DNA of 64,000 nucleotides. Origin: CAWDAQ01 sp963800325 (GTDB taxonomy: Bacteria > Actinomycetota > Actinomycetes > Actinomycetales > Dermatophilaceae). Below are positions 32,775-42,800 of this stretch, piece by piece. The stretch covers positions 1-64,000 of the forward strand of contig CAWDAQ010000010.1 in the NCBI GenBank assembly GCA_963800325.1, written 5' to 3'. Under the pieces are notes generated by a model that saw nothing but the letters and a program-made list of their open reading frames with translations, was not told the DNA's origin and made no database searches. The translations under genes and the position numbers were made by a program. Positions within the stretch are counted from its first letter, which is position 1, and each line of letters starts with the position of its first letter.

Positions 32775-33956
32775 CTACTCGTCCTCGCGGGCCGCGGCCT
32801 CGGTGGCGGCGATCTCCTCGCGGACCTCGGCCCGCTCCTCCTCGGCGAGCAGGTCCTCGGCGCGCTCGTAGTCCCGCCGGTCGAGCAGGTGGTGGCCGAC
32901 CGCGTTGGCGACCGCCGCGGCCGGGACGGCGATGAGCGCACCGACGATCCCGCCGAGGATGATGCCGACGGCGATCGCGAGGATGACGGCCAGCGGGTGC
33001 ACCCGCACCGCGCGCCCCAGGAGGAACGGCTGGAGCACGTGCGCCTCGAGCTGCTGCACCCCGATGACGACCGCGAGCATGAACAGGGCGGTCACGATGC
33101 CGTGGGCGACGAGGGCGAGGAGGATCGCGACGAGCCCGCTGACGAATGCCCCGACGACCGGCACGAACGCGCCGAAGAAGACGAGCAGGGCGATGCCCGC
33201 GGCGAACGGCACCTGGAAGACCACGGCCCCGAGCCCGATGCCGGCCGCGTCCGCGGCGGCGACGAGGATGGTCGCCCGGGTGAAGGCGCCGAGCTGGCCC
33301 CAGGCGATCCGACCGGAGGAGACGACGTTCGCGCGCGCCTGCCGGGGGAACAGCCGCACGAGCCACCCCCAGATCCGAGGCCCGTCGTAGAGGAAGAAGA
33401 ACAGCGCGAACATCGCGATGAAGAAGCCGGCGACGACGTGCCCGACCGTCAGCCCGGCGCTCGCGGCCCGGGTGCCGAGCTCGCCGTTCTGCGTGACGGC
33501 CTTCTGCGCCCGGTCGATGTAGTCGTTGAACTGCTGGTTGCTGATGTTGAAGGTGTCGCTCAGCCAGGTCCGGATCCGGTTGATCCCCTCGACGACCTGG
33601 GAGGAGATGTCCTGGAACTGGGAGGCGAACTGGGTTCCGACGAAGCTCAGCAGGCCGACGATGAGGGCCAGGGTCCCGATGACGGTGAGGAACGCCGCCA
33701 GACCGCGCGGGAGCACGTGGTCCAGGCCCTTGAACACGGGTTCGAGGAGGGCCGCGAGGAGCACGGCGACGAGGAGCGGGATGGTCACCTCGGACAGCAG
33801 CGCGCCGAACCAGAGGAGGGCGTAGACGCCGACGCCGATGACGAGCAGCCGAGCCGCCCACTGCGACGCGACGCGGATGCCGAACGGCACGGCCTCGCTT
33901 GCCGGACGGGTCCGGTCGGTCTGGTCCGGCGGGGTCGCCGGGGGCTCGGAGGGCAC
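32775..33956 (-). CDS. AI-2E/TerC-PerM-family permease
   Basis: 393 residues. Seven to eight hydrophobic helices and the conserved blocks LLEPVFKGLDHVLPRGLAAFL, FFIAMFALFFFLYDG, FGAFVPVVGAFVSGLVAIL and HVLQPFLLGRAVRVHPLAVI define the AI-2E transporter (PF01594) family. Despite the name, characterised members are diverse exporters, including ion antiporters. The C-terminus is a charged Ala/Glu helix (EEERAEVREEIAATEAAARED). The GTG at 33956 follows AGGAG with good spacing; the upstream frame lies in tRNA-flanking sequence and is spurious. Confidence 0.9.
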   Translation of the reverse strand: MPSEPPATPPDQTDRTRPASEAVPFGIRVASQWAARLLVIGVGVYALLWFGALLSEVTIPLLVAVLLAALLEPVFKGLDHVLPRGLAAFLTVIGTLALIVGLLSFVGTQFASQFQDISSQVVEGINRIRTWLSDTFNISNQQFNDYIDRAQKAVTQNGELGTRAASAGLTVGHVVAGFFIAMFALFFFLYDGPRIWGWLVRLFPRQARANVVSSGRIAWGQLGAFTRATILVAAADAAGIGLGAVVFQVPFAAGIALLVFFGAFVPVVGAFVSGLVAILLALVAHGIVTALFMLAVVIGVQQLEAHVLQPFLLGRAVRVHPLAVILAIAVGIILGGIVGALIAVPAAAVANAVGHHLLDRRDYERAEDLLAEEERAEVREEIAATEAAAREDE

Positions 33957-34101
33957 GGTCGGCTCCTCTCCTGGTTGGGGCGTGAACGTCGAGCCTATGC
34001 GGTCAGCGGGGCGGCTCGCCCGTTCGTCCGGGCCCTCGGAGGCCGGTCCCGCCGCCGATTCGGAGACGCCCGGGACGGGTGTTATCGTTTCGGACGCACA
34101 A

Positions 34102-34176
<75 letters not shown>

Positions 34177-34191
34177 CGTCGGGAACCCCCT

Positions 34192-34225
34192 CCGACCGGC
34201 CCGAGGGCACGGTCGGGCGGGTTTT
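34192..34225 (+). terminator. Intrinsic terminator after tRNA-Ala
   Basis: CCGACCG at 34192-34198 pairs with CGGTCGG at 34210-34216, followed by GCGGG and TTTT at 34222-34225. Confidence 0.7.
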
Positions 34226-34277
34226 CCTCTGTGCCGCGCACTTCTGGTCTCCCGGCTCGACCGCCGCACCCCGGGCT

Positions 34278-34307
34278 TTGACTTCGAGTACTTGAAGTTC
34301 CTAGCGT
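34278..34307 (+). promoter_or_regulatory. MerR-type promoter of the alcohol dehydrogenase gene
   Basis: A -35 TTGACT (34278-34283) and a -10 TAGCGT (34302-34307) are separated by 18 bases. Overlapping that spacer is the near-perfect dyad ACTTCGAGTACTTGAAGT (34281-34298). A dyad between -35 and -10 with a lengthened spacer is the hallmark of MerR-family activation. No MerR gene lies next to it. Confidence 0.6.
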
Positions 34308-34375
34308 GTTGGACGTGAGCGCGGGACGCCGAGCAGAGCGCCCTCCGCCCCGACACCAGAGAAGGAACGCCCCCA

Positions 34376-35416
34376 ATGCGCGTCAACGCCTATGCCGCCC
34401 CCGCGGCCGGCCAGCCCCTGGCCCCGACCACGATCGAGCGCCGGCCCGTCGGCCCGAGCGACGTCCTCATCGCCATCGAGTACGCCGGCATCTGCCACTC
34501 CGACATCCACACCGTCAACGGCGACTGGGGACCCCAGCCGTTCCCCGTCGTGCCCGGCCACGAGATCGTCGGCGTGGTCACCGAGGTCGGCCTCGACGTC
34601 ACCCGCCACGAGGTCGGCGACCGCGTCGGCGTCGGCTGCATGGTCAACTCCTGCGGCGAGTGCACGAGCTGCCGCCGTGGCGACGAGCAGTACTGCCTCG
34701 ACGGCATGGTCGGCACCTACGCCGCCACCGACCGTGACGGCACCACCACCCAGGGGGGCTACTCCACCCACGTCGTCGTCGACTCCGACTACGTCCTGAA
34801 GGTGCCCGAGGGCCTCGACCCGGCGGCCGCCGCGCCGCTGCTCTGTGCGGGCATCACCACCTACGCCCCGCTCCGCCACTGGAAGGCCGGCCCCGGCACG
34901 AAGGTCGCCGTCGTCGGCCTCGGCGGGCTCGGGCACGTGGCCGTCAAGATCGCGCACGCCCTCGGTGCGCACGTCACGGTCCTGTCCCAGTCGCTGAAGA
35001 AGCAGGAGGACGGCCTGCGCCTGGGCGCCGACGAGTACCACGCCGCCTCGGACCCGTCGACGTTCGAGCAGCTCGCCGGACGCTTCGACCTCATCATCAA
35101 CACGGTGAGCGCCAGCATCGACCTCGACGCGTACCTGGGCCTCCTCGCCGTCGACGGCGCCCTGGTCAACCTGGGCGCTCCCCCGGAGCCGCTCGAGGTG
35201 AACGTGTTCTCCCTCATCGCAGGCCGCCGCTCGTTCGCCGGCTCCATGATCGGGGGCATCGACCTCACCCAGGAGATGCTCGACTTCTGCGCCGAGCACG
35301 GGATCGGCGCCGAGGTCGAGGTCATCTCGGCCGACCAGGTCAACGACGCGTACGAGCGCGTCCTCGCCTCCGACGTCCGGTACCGGTTCGTCATCGACAG
35401 CGCCACCCTGACCTGA
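34376..35416 (+). CDS. Zinc-dependent NAD(P) alcohol dehydrogenase (CAD/YahK-like)
   Basis: 346 residues. GICHSDIHTVNGDWG with GHEIVGVVTEVG carries catalytic-zinc ligands (Cys, His-Glu). The structural-zinc loop is GCMVNSCGECTSCRRGDEQY. The Rossmann fold shows VGLGGLGHVAVKIAHALGA with a Ser in the adenine-ribose region (LSQSLKK), which suggests NADPH. This subgroup (YahK, cinnamyl-alcohol-dehydrogenase-like) reduces a broad range of aldehydes and is often induced by electrophile stress, in line with the MerR-type promoter upstream. GAAGGA precedes the ATG. A strong bidirectional terminator follows. Confidence 0.93.
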   Translation: MRVNAYAAPAAGQPLAPTTIERRPVGPSDVLIAIEYAGICHSDIHTVNGDWGPQPFPVVPGHEIVGVVTEVGLDVTRHEVGDRVGVGCMVNSCGECTSCRRGDEQYCLDGMVGTYAATDRDGTTTQGGYSTHVVVDSDYVLKVPEGLDPAAAAPLLCAGITTYAPLRHWKAGPGTKVAVVGLGGLGHVAVKIAHALGAHVTVLSQSLKKQEDGLRLGADEYHAASDPSTFEQLAGRFDLIINTVSASIDLDAYLGLLAVDGALVNLGAPPEPLEVNVFSLIAGRRSFAGSMIGGIDLTQEMLDFCAEHGIGAEVEVISADQVNDAYERVLASDVRYRFVIDSATLT

Positions 35417-35460
35417 CTCACCCGACTTGAGCTGGACCTGACCTGACCTGAGTTCGCTTG

Positions 35461-35503
35461 CGAGCGCCCCCCACGCCCCTCACGGTGGCGTGCGGGGCGC
35501 TCG
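35461..35503. terminator. Strong hairpin between convergent genes
   Basis: CGAGCGCCCCCCACGC at 35461-35476 pairs with GCGTGCGGGGCGCTCG at 35488-35503, with one mismatch, between the stops of the dehydrogenase and the DUF664 gene. It would serve both directions. Confidence 0.75.
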
Positions 35504-35516
35504 TCCCGTGACGGAC

Positions 35517-36104
35517 TCAGCGGTCGTCGGCGAGCGCGGTGAGCCGGGCGAGGTAGGAGGGCCAGTCCTCCCCCTCCGGGAGGTTGGGGGAGGCCGGCGT
35601 GAGCCCCGCCATCCCGTCGATCCCCTCGCGCAGGATGTCGGCGTGACCCGCGTGCCGTGACAGGTCGACGAGCACGTGGACGAGCACGCGCCCCAGCGTG
35701 ACCCGGGCGCGGTCCTCCGGCCACCACGGAACCCGACCGGTCGCCTCCAGCGGCAGATCGTCGATCGTCGCGTCGGCAAAGGCCCCCACCCGTCGGTAGA
35801 GGCCGACCAGCCCGTCGCAGGTCTCCGTCGCCGTCGCGTACCAGTCGGCCTGGGGGTCGGCGCGCAGGTCCTCCTCCGAGACGCGCTCCGCGGGGGTCGG
35901 CCACGGGCGGCCGAAGGTGTCGCCGAAGTAGCCGATCTCGACGTTGGCCATGTGCTTGACGATGCCGATGAGGTTCGTCCCGGTGGGCGTCCGGGGCGTG
36001 CGCAGGTCGCGCTCTCCGAGGCCGTCGAGCTTCCACAGCAGGGCCTCCCGCTGGGACCGGAGGTAGTGGTGCAGCGCGGACTTGGGGTCGCCGAGATCGC
36101 TCAT
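35517..36104 (-). CDS. DinB/DUF664-family protein
   Basis: 195 residues, four-helix DinB fold. TGTNLIGIVKHMANVEIGYFGDTFGRPWP is the DUF664 signature, with the first metal-ligand His in VKHMANVE; further His residues lie in HVLVDLSRHAGHADILREG. Members are metal-dependent and some transfer low-molecular-weight thiols (mycothiol in actinobacteria), but the substrate here is unknown. I chose the ATG at 36104; CAGAAT lies six bases upstream and could be another leaderless -10 box. The upstream in-frame extension overlaps the neighbouring promoter region. Confidence 0.87.
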   Translation of the reverse strand: MSDLGDPKSALHHYLRSQREALLWKLDGLGERDLRTPRTPTGTNLIGIVKHMANVEIGYFGDTFGRPWPTPAERVSEEDLRADPQADWYATATETCDGLVGLYRRVGAFADATIDDLPLEATGRVPWWPEDRARVTLGRVLVHVLVDLSRHAGHADILREGIDGMAGLTPASPNLPEGEDWPSYLARLTALADDR

Positions 36105-36314
36105 GCGAGCATTCTGGCCCGCCGGCGGGGGCAGTGGTCGACCGGACGCCGGACACCCTCGGCCGGTGCGTCCGCCACACAGGAGCCGGCCCATCCGCTA
36201 CGGTCGACACCGCCACCCGTCGGGGCGCCGGGCCACGGGTCCTCGGTGGGCACGTGGCACGAGCAGCACGAGTGACCGGTGGGTTCGCCGGGGAGTTGTA
36301 CGGGGGCCTCGACC

Positions 36315-38405
36315 ATGACCTCGACCACCACAGCGACGCAGGGGCGACGACCCGCTCGTGGGGTCCAGACCTTCCGACCCGACGTCGAGGGCCTGCGGGC
36401 GGTCGCCGTCGGCGCCGTGCTGCTCTACCACGCCGGGGTCCCGTGGGTCGGCGGAGGCTTCGTCGGCGTCGACGTCTTCTTCGTCATCTCGGGCTACCTG
36501 ATCACCGGGCTCCTGCTTCGTGAGCTCGAGGGCCGCGGCACCCTGTCGCTGCGCACGTTCTACGCGAGACGGGCCAGGCGGCTCCTGCCGAGCCTGGCCC
36601 TGGTGCTCGTGACCGTCTCGGTGCTTGCCTGGCTCGTGCTGCCCCCGGTGCGCCGGGCGACCGTCTACGGCGACGTGGTCGCCGCGGCGCTGTACGTCGT
36701 CAACTGGTGGTTCGTCCACACGACCGTGGACTACTCCGCGGCCGGCATGCAGGCGAGCCCGGTCCAACACATCTGGTCCCTGGCGGTGGAGGAGCAGTTC
36801 TACCTCGCCTGGCCGCTGCTCATGCTGGGCGTGGCGGCCTGGTCCCGGGGTCGCGGCTCTCTGCGCTCCCGGCTGCTGGTCGTGGTGGGCGCGGTCACGG
36901 CGGCGTCGTTCGGGTACTGCGTGCTCCTCACGGCGACCGAGGCGGGCCGGGCCTACTTCTCGACCTTCACCCGGGGGTGGGAGCTGGGGGTCGGAGCGCT
37001 GCTCGCCGTGGCACTCGCCCGCTCGGAACCCGGTCGCGTCCCCGCCCGGGGGCTGCTGGCCCTGCTGGGGCTGGGCGCGATCGCGGCGGCGGTGGTCGGG
37101 TTCGACGACGCGACCCTCTTCCCGGGAGCCTGGGCGCTGCTGCCGTCGCTCGGCGCGGCGGCGGTCGTCCTCGCCGGCAGCGGGGGCGGCGCCCCGACGG
37201 GGCCGCAGCGACTCCTCGCCAGCGCCCCCATGCGCCACGTGGGGCGGTTGTCCTACACGTGGTACCTGTGGCACTGGCCGCTCCTGGTCTTCGCCGAGGC
37301 GCGTTGGGGTCGACTGGGCCCCGTGGCCGGACTGCTCGTGGTGGCCGCGTCCTACCTGCCCACGCTCGCCACCCACCGCCTCGTCGAGGAGCGGTTCCGT
37401 CGGTCGGCCCGGCTGGCGCGCCGGCCGGCCCTGGCGCTCGGCGTGGGGCTGGTCTGCACGGGCCTGGTGACCGTGGTCGGGGTGGGACTGAGCGCGGCGA
37501 CGCCGGTGGTGCCCACCGCGTCGGCGAAGGAGGCCCCCGGCGCCAAGGCCCCGGGGGTCAGGTCGTCCCTGCAGACCCGTGCGGACCGCGTGCGCCCGGC
37601 GCCGCAGGACGCGGCGCAGGACCGCGGGCGGGTGTACGACGCCGGCTGCCTGGTCCACCGGGAGGACACGAGCTCCCCGCGCTGTGTCTTCGGCGCGGAG
37701 GACTCCCCCCGGACCGCGGTGCTGTTCGGTGACTCGCACGCGATGCAGTGGTTCCCGGCGCTCGTGCGGGTGGTCCGGCGCAGCGACTGGCGGCTCGTCG
37801 TGCTCACCAAGGCCGCCTGCCCTCCCTCGGACGCACCGATCTTCAACCCGAAGCTCAAGCGTCGGTTCACCGAGTGCGACCGGTGGCGCGGCGCCGCCCT
37901 CCACCGCGTCGAGCGGATCCACCCCGACCTCGTGCTGACCGGGAGCGCGACCGACTACGGCGTCGTGGACCACGACGGCGGCGAGCTCGGCGGCGCCGAG
38001 TCGCGGGCGCGTCTGCGCAGCGGCTACCACGGGGTCCTTCGCCGCCTGCGGGACGCGAGCGCCCGCGTCATCGCCCTCCAGGACATCCCGCACCACCGCG
38101 CCCAGGTGCCGGACTGCGTGGCCGGCCACCTGCGCCACCTCGACGCGTGCGCGATCCCCGAGGACGTTGCCGTCACCTTCACCCCGCTGGCCGACGCCGC
38201 CCACCGGACGGCGGGGGTCGGCGTCGTCGACCCCACGCCGGAGCTCTGCCCGCACGGCACGTGCCCGGGGGTGATGGGCAACGTCCTGATGTACCGCGAC
38301 GCCGGTCACCTGACCGCGACCTACGTCCGCTCCCTCGACGACTGGCTCGCCGCACAGCTCGAGCTGCCGAGGCCTCGACCCGCGGCGTCGGCTGCCACCG
38401 GCTGA
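36315..38405 (+). CDS. Membrane acyltransferase (OafA-like) with C-terminal SGNH domain
   Basis: About 696 residues from the ATG at 36315 (a GTG at 36279 is possible). The N-terminal acyltransferase-3 domain has FRPDVEGLRAVAVGAVLLYHAG, DVFFVISGYLITGLLLREL and FYARRARRLLPSL, with ten or eleven helices to about residue 395. The extracytoplasmic C-terminal part is an SGNH hydrolase-like domain: the catalytic Ser in AVLFGDSHAMQWFP and the Asp-His pair in YRDAGHLTATYV. Such proteins O-acetylate surface glycans or peptidoglycan. No glycan cluster adjoins it, so the acceptor is unknown. Confidence 0.92.
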   Translation: MTSTTTATQGRRPARGVQTFRPDVEGLRAVAVGAVLLYHAGVPWVGGGFVGVDVFFVISGYLITGLLLRELEGRGTLSLRTFYARRARRLLPSLALVLVTVSVLAWLVLPPVRRATVYGDVVAAALYVVNWWFVHTTVDYSAAGMQASPVQHIWSLAVEEQFYLAWPLLMLGVAAWSRGRGSLRSRLLVVVGAVTAASFGYCVLLTATEAGRAYFSTFTRGWELGVGALLAVALARSEPGRVPARGLLALLGLGAIAAAVVGFDDATLFPGAWALLPSLGAAAVVLAGSGGGAPTGPQRLLASAPMRHVGRLSYTWYLWHWPLLVFAEARWGRLGPVAGLLVVAASYLPTLATHRLVEERFRRSARLARRPALALGVGLVCTGLVTVVGVGLSAATPVVPTASAKEAPGAKAPGVRSSLQTRADRVRPAPQDAAQDRGRVYDAGCLVHREDTSSPRCVFGAEDSPRTAVLFGDSHAMQWFPALVRVVRRSDWRLVVLTKAACPPSDAPIFNPKLKRRFTECDRWRGAALHRVERIHPDLVLTGSATDYGVVDHDGGELGGAESRARLRSGYHGVLRRLRDASARVIALQDIPHHRAQVPDCVAGHLRHLDACAIPEDVAVTFTPLADAAHRTAGVGVVDPTPELCPHGTCPGVMGNVLMYRDAGHLTATYVRSLDDWLAAQLELPRPRPAASAATG

Positions 38406-38529
38406 CGACGCCGGCCGGGTCGGGCCGTTCGGCCCTGCCCGCCGGAAGCGCTCCGCCGGATGCTGGAGGTGAACCCGAGGGTGGGGTGTGGTGCATCACC
38501 CCCTTCCGGTGACGGACGGAGGTGCGGTC

Positions 38530-39237
38530 ATGGCAGGGGCAGGACGGAGCCGGACGGTGGCGCCGTGGGCCACCGGCCCGGTGGCGGTCGCGGCCCTGGC
38601 GGCAGCGGGCGTCGGCTACCGGCGCGTCCTCGGTCCCTGGCAGCGGCGCTGGGGCGCCACCGACGCCGAGGTCGGCGCGGCCCTGCCGGGTGACGCGTTC
38701 GTCGCCGAGCCGGCCGCGCAGACCACTCGCGCGGTCACGGTCCGGGCCCTGCGCGAGGAGGTCTGGTCGTGGGTGGTCCAGGTCGGCGCCGACCGCGGCG
38801 GCTTCTACAGCTACGACTGGGTGGAGAACCTCTTCCGGCTGGGGATCCACAGCGCCGACGACGTCGTGCCGGCCTGGCAGCACCGCGCCGTCGGGGACCT
38901 CGTGCACGCCGACGCGGCCGGCAGCGCGGGCTGGTACGTCATGCAGGTGCTGCCGGGGGAGGCGCTCGTGCTCAAGACCGCCGACGTCGCCCACGCGCGC
39001 CCGATGTCGCGCGACGAGGGGGTGCGGTGGGAGTTCCTCTGGACCTTCGTCGTCCGCGACGCCGGGCACGGCACGAGCCGCCTGCTCGTGCGTGAGCGAG
39101 TCGCCTACGGCAGCCGGCTGACGGCTGCGCTCATGGCCCCCGTCGGCGTCGTCAGCTTCGTCATGACCCGGAAGATGATGCTCGGCATCCGGGACCGCGC
39201 CGAGCAGGCCGCGGCCACGACGAGCCCCGGGCGATGA
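38530..39237 (+). CDS. SRPBCC-fold protein with N-terminal anchor
   Basis: 235 residues. The ATG has GGAGG seven bases upstream. An N-terminal hydrophobic stretch (VAPWATGPVAVAALAAAGVG) precedes a soluble domain: TTRAVTVRALREEVWSWVVQ, GGFYSYDWVENLFRLGIHSAD and GTSRLLVRERVAYGS. This matches SRPBCC/polyketide-cyclase-like proteins common in actinobacteria, which bind hydrophobic ligands. A second helix (LMAPVGVVSFVMTRKMM) is near the end. Ligand and role are unknown. Confidence 0.75.
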   Translation: MAGAGRSRTVAPWATGPVAVAALAAAGVGYRRVLGPWQRRWGATDAEVGAALPGDAFVAEPAAQTTRAVTVRALREEVWSWVVQVGADRGGFYSYDWVENLFRLGIHSADDVVPAWQHRAVGDLVHADAAGSAGWYVMQVLPGEALVLKTADVAHARPMSRDEGVRWEFLWTFVVRDAGHGTSRLLVRERVAYGSRLTAALMAPVGVVSFVMTRKMMLGIRDRAEQAAATTSPGR

Positions 39238-39423
39238 CCCGGCCCGGGTCGGCCGTCCACCCGTTGGGCGGGGGCCGCACGGGGGATGCGTGGGCCGGGC
39301 ACGGAGGGCACACTGGGGTCGTCTCGGACGCGTTGTCGTCACCGGGGGGGAGGGTCCGACCCGACCGGCGGCAGCAGTCTCGTCGCGGGTCCTCTCGTCT
39401 CCTCGCCGTTCCCAGGAGTCCCC

Positions 39424-39834
39424 GTGCTCGTCATCGACCACCGCACCCTCCCCGTCGCCGACGCCATCCACCCCGGCGCCCTGACGATCCTCGACGCCAC
39501 GTTGGCCGAGGTCTGCACCGGCCGGTGGACCCGCTCCGCCCGCTACCGCGAGCGCTACACCCGGCTCGCAGAGCGCTACCGCTGTTGGCTCGAGGGCGTC
39601 CACACCGACGACGCCCGCCTCGCGACCGCCACGGCCTGGGCGATCGCCGTGCTCGGGCCGTGCACCGACGACCGGCAGTGCTGCGTCCGCGAGGGCCGCC
39701 GGCGGGCGGACTGCTGGCGCAGCGACCGCTGCGGCTGCAAGGTCGGCCGGCACCCCCGTCACGACGGGCCGTGGACGGTCGCGACCCAGCTCGAGGCCGA
39801 CCTGCAGGTCGCCGCGGTGCTCGCCCCGCGCTGA
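39424..39834 (+). CDS. Cysteine-rich protein of unknown function
   Basis: 136 residues starting at a GTG with AGGAG five bases upstream. The second half has a compact set of cysteines: CTDDRQCCVREGRRRADCWR then SDRCGCKVGRHPRH, seven Cys plus His and Arg residues within about 40 residues, suggesting a metal site or disulfides. There is no signal peptide, so a cytoplasmic metal-binding role is more likely. I do not recognise the family. It is convergent with the pullulanase gene, 34 bp apart. Confidence 0.55.
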   Translation: MLVIDHRTLPVADAIHPGALTILDATLAEVCTGRWTRSARYRERYTRLAERYRCWLEGVHTDDARLATATAWAIAVLGPCTDDRQCCVREGRRRADCWRSDRCGCKVGRHPRHDGPWTVATQLEADLQVAAVLAPR

Positions 39835-39868
39835 GGGCGGCGGTGCCCGGGACCGAGCGCGGCCCCGG

Positions 39869-42800
39869 TCAGCGGCGGTGGCGGCGGTGGTGTTCCGGCT
39901 CGAGGAACACCGCGACGGTCCGGGCCGGGACGGTGAAGCCGCCGGTGGCCGCGTCGTGGCGGGCCGAGCGGACGACCGGGTCCCCCCCGGCGGACTGGAC
40001 GGGGTGGAGCTCGTAGCGGCGACCGGCCGTCCCCGGGAGGGTCTGGGTCGTCGGCGTGGCCCCGGCGTTGAAGACGACGACGAGCGACCGCACGTGCCGG
40101 TCGACGTCCGGGCCGCGGGAGTCGTCGATCGTCATGACGATGACGCCCGGGGTCTGGTGCGGTCCGGCGAGCGGGAAGCCGACCTTCTGCTGGACCAGGC
40201 GCGCCGTGCCGAGGTGGAACAGGGGCGTGCTCTGCCGGATCGCGAGCAGGTCCCGGGCGCCGCGGTCGGCCGCGGCGATGTCGGACGGGCCGGGCAGCAG
40301 GTCCCCGTCGGCGAGGAGGGGGCGCATGTACGGCCACTTCGCCTCGTTGTCCGCCGCGGGCGGCAGGCCGCGGGCGAACCCGTTGGTCGCGCCCGACCAG
40401 TCGAGGACGTTGAACCAGTCACCGGAGTTGAAGCTGTTGCTGTCGAAGGACTTGCTGCGAAGGTTCTCGGTCCCGGCCTGCCAGAACGACACCCCCTGCC
40501 CCAGGGCGGTCGTGCTCAACCCGACGAGCTGCATCCGGACCCGGTCGGCCATCGGGGTGTCCTGCGGCAGCTTGTACGCGAGCGCGTCGAACAGGGTCTC
40601 GTTGTCGTGGGCGCTGACGTAGGTGACCGCCTCCTGCGGGTCGGCGGTGTACCCGGTGGGCTGGCCGTTGTAGGGCACGTCGGCCCCGGTGACGACGGTG
40701 CCGTTGCGGTCGGTGAGGCGGTACCCGCCGAGGTTCCCGGTCAGGCCGACCCGGATCTGGTCCTGGAGGAGCAGCAGGCGCTGGCGCTGCTCGGCGGGGG
40801 TGCCGTTGACCGGGTCCCCGTTGGGGTCGGTGTACAGGCCGCTCGCGAAGCCCTGGATGCGCGGGTCCTCGTCGAACGGCCCGCCGCCGCGGACGGCGTC
40901 GCGGAGGCGGTCGTTGAACGTGCCGATGCCGGTCCCGGCCATGTTGGCCTGCGTGGCCTGGACGAACCGGGCGTCGTCGGCGACCTCCCCGAAGTTCCAG
41001 CCCTCGCCGTAGAGGTAGATCGACCTGCCGTCGACCCCGTCGCGGGCGGGCGTGAGCCGGTCGAGCCGGCGGCGCAGCTGCACCATGAGGGCCTTCGGCT
41101 GGTGGCCCATGAGGTCGAACCGGAACCCGTCGACCTTGTACTCCCGGGCCCAGGTGAGCACGGAGTCGACGAGCAGCTTGCCCATCATCGTGTGCTCCGT
41201 CGCGGTGTTCGCGCAGCACGTCGAGGTCTCGACCTGCCCGGTCGCCGACAGCCGCTGGTAGTAGCCGGGGACGACGCGGTCGAGCACCGACTTCGGGTCC
41301 TGCCCGGCCGCGGGGGTGTGGTTGTAGACGACGTCCATGACGACCCGCAGCCCGGACCGGTTGAGTCCGGCGACCATGCTGCGGAACTGCCGGGTGCGGA
41401 CCGGGCCCTCGGGGTCGGTGGCGTAGGACCCCTCGGGCGTCGTGTAGTGGAGCGGGTCGTAGCCCCAGTTGAAGCCGTCGCTGTCGGCCACCTTCGCCAC
41501 GCAGGCCTGCTGCTGCTCGCTCGCCGGTGGGAACGAGGGCAGGTCGCACGGCGGCTCCCGCTGCTGCGAGCGGCGTTCCTCGATCGTCGCGATGTCGTTG
41601 ACCGGGAGCAGGTGCACGGTGGTCAACCCCGCCTCGGCGAGCCGGCGCAGGTGCCGCATGCCCGCGCTGTCGTGGTCGGTGAAGGCGAGGTAGGTGCCGC
41701 GGTGCCCGGCCGGGACGGTCCGGTCGTGGACGGAGAAGTCCCGGACGTGGAGCTCGTAGACGGACGTGTCCTCCGGCGTGCCGAGCGCGGGCTTGTGCAG
41801 GTGGTCCCAGCCGGCGGGCGCGAGGTCCGGGTCGTCGAGGTCGACGACCACCGAGCGAGCCGAGTTCGTCGTCAGCGCGAGCGAGTACGGGTCGGTGACC
41901 TCGCTGGTGACGACCTCGGAGACGGCCGGGGCCCACACCCGGACCGCGTAGAGGTAGCTCGCCCCCCGCCACGAGGCGCGGCCGCGGACGCTGTGGACCC
42001 CGTCCCGGTCCCGGTGCATCTCCAGCCGCCGCGGCTCCTCGGTCCCGGGGAGCCAGAGCTCGAGGGTGACGTCCTTGGCGGTCGGCGCCCACACCGACAG
42101 CCGGGGCCGGCCGTGGCGCCACGTGACGCCGAGCGAGCGGTGCGCGGCGTGGGCGTAGACGTCGTCGAGCACCGCGGCGGTCTGGACGCCGGTGTGACCG
42201 ACGAGGGCGCCACCGGCGTCGTAGGCGGCCACGACGAGCTGGCCGGTGAGGAGGCGGCGCACGTCGCGCCGGGCTCGCCGGCCCACACGGAGGGCGTCGT
42301 AGCCCGCCAGCTGGGGGAGGTCGTCGAGGACGCGCGCGGGCAGGCTCCCGGCCCGGCGCAGCCGGTAGGACCGGCCCCCGGTGATCGTCCCGTCCTCGAG
42401 GGCGAGCCCGCCCTCAGGGGCGGCGACGAGCCGGAAGCGGACCGCGTCCTTCGGCGCCTTCCACGCGACGAGGCCACGGCGGACCCACTGGCCCGCGCGC
42501 TCGGCACCGAGCGGCTGCGGCAGGTCGGTCGTGACCCGGTGGGTCGTGTGGTCGTAGGTGAACGTCACCGGGCCCCCGGGGGAGTGGAGGGGAATGTTCG
42601 CGCCGCCGGCCTCGCCCCCGGCGCCGTAGTTCTCGTCCCACGAGTCGTCGAGCGCGACCTTGTACTCGAAGTCGCCCGCGGGGACGTCGAAGGTGCCGGC
42701 GAAGGTCCCGGGGGCGCCGTCGACGAGGTCGAGGTGGGTCGCCGGGCACCCGGGCTGCCAGTCCCCGGGGCACCCGAGCTCGGACTGCAGGCTGCCCGCG

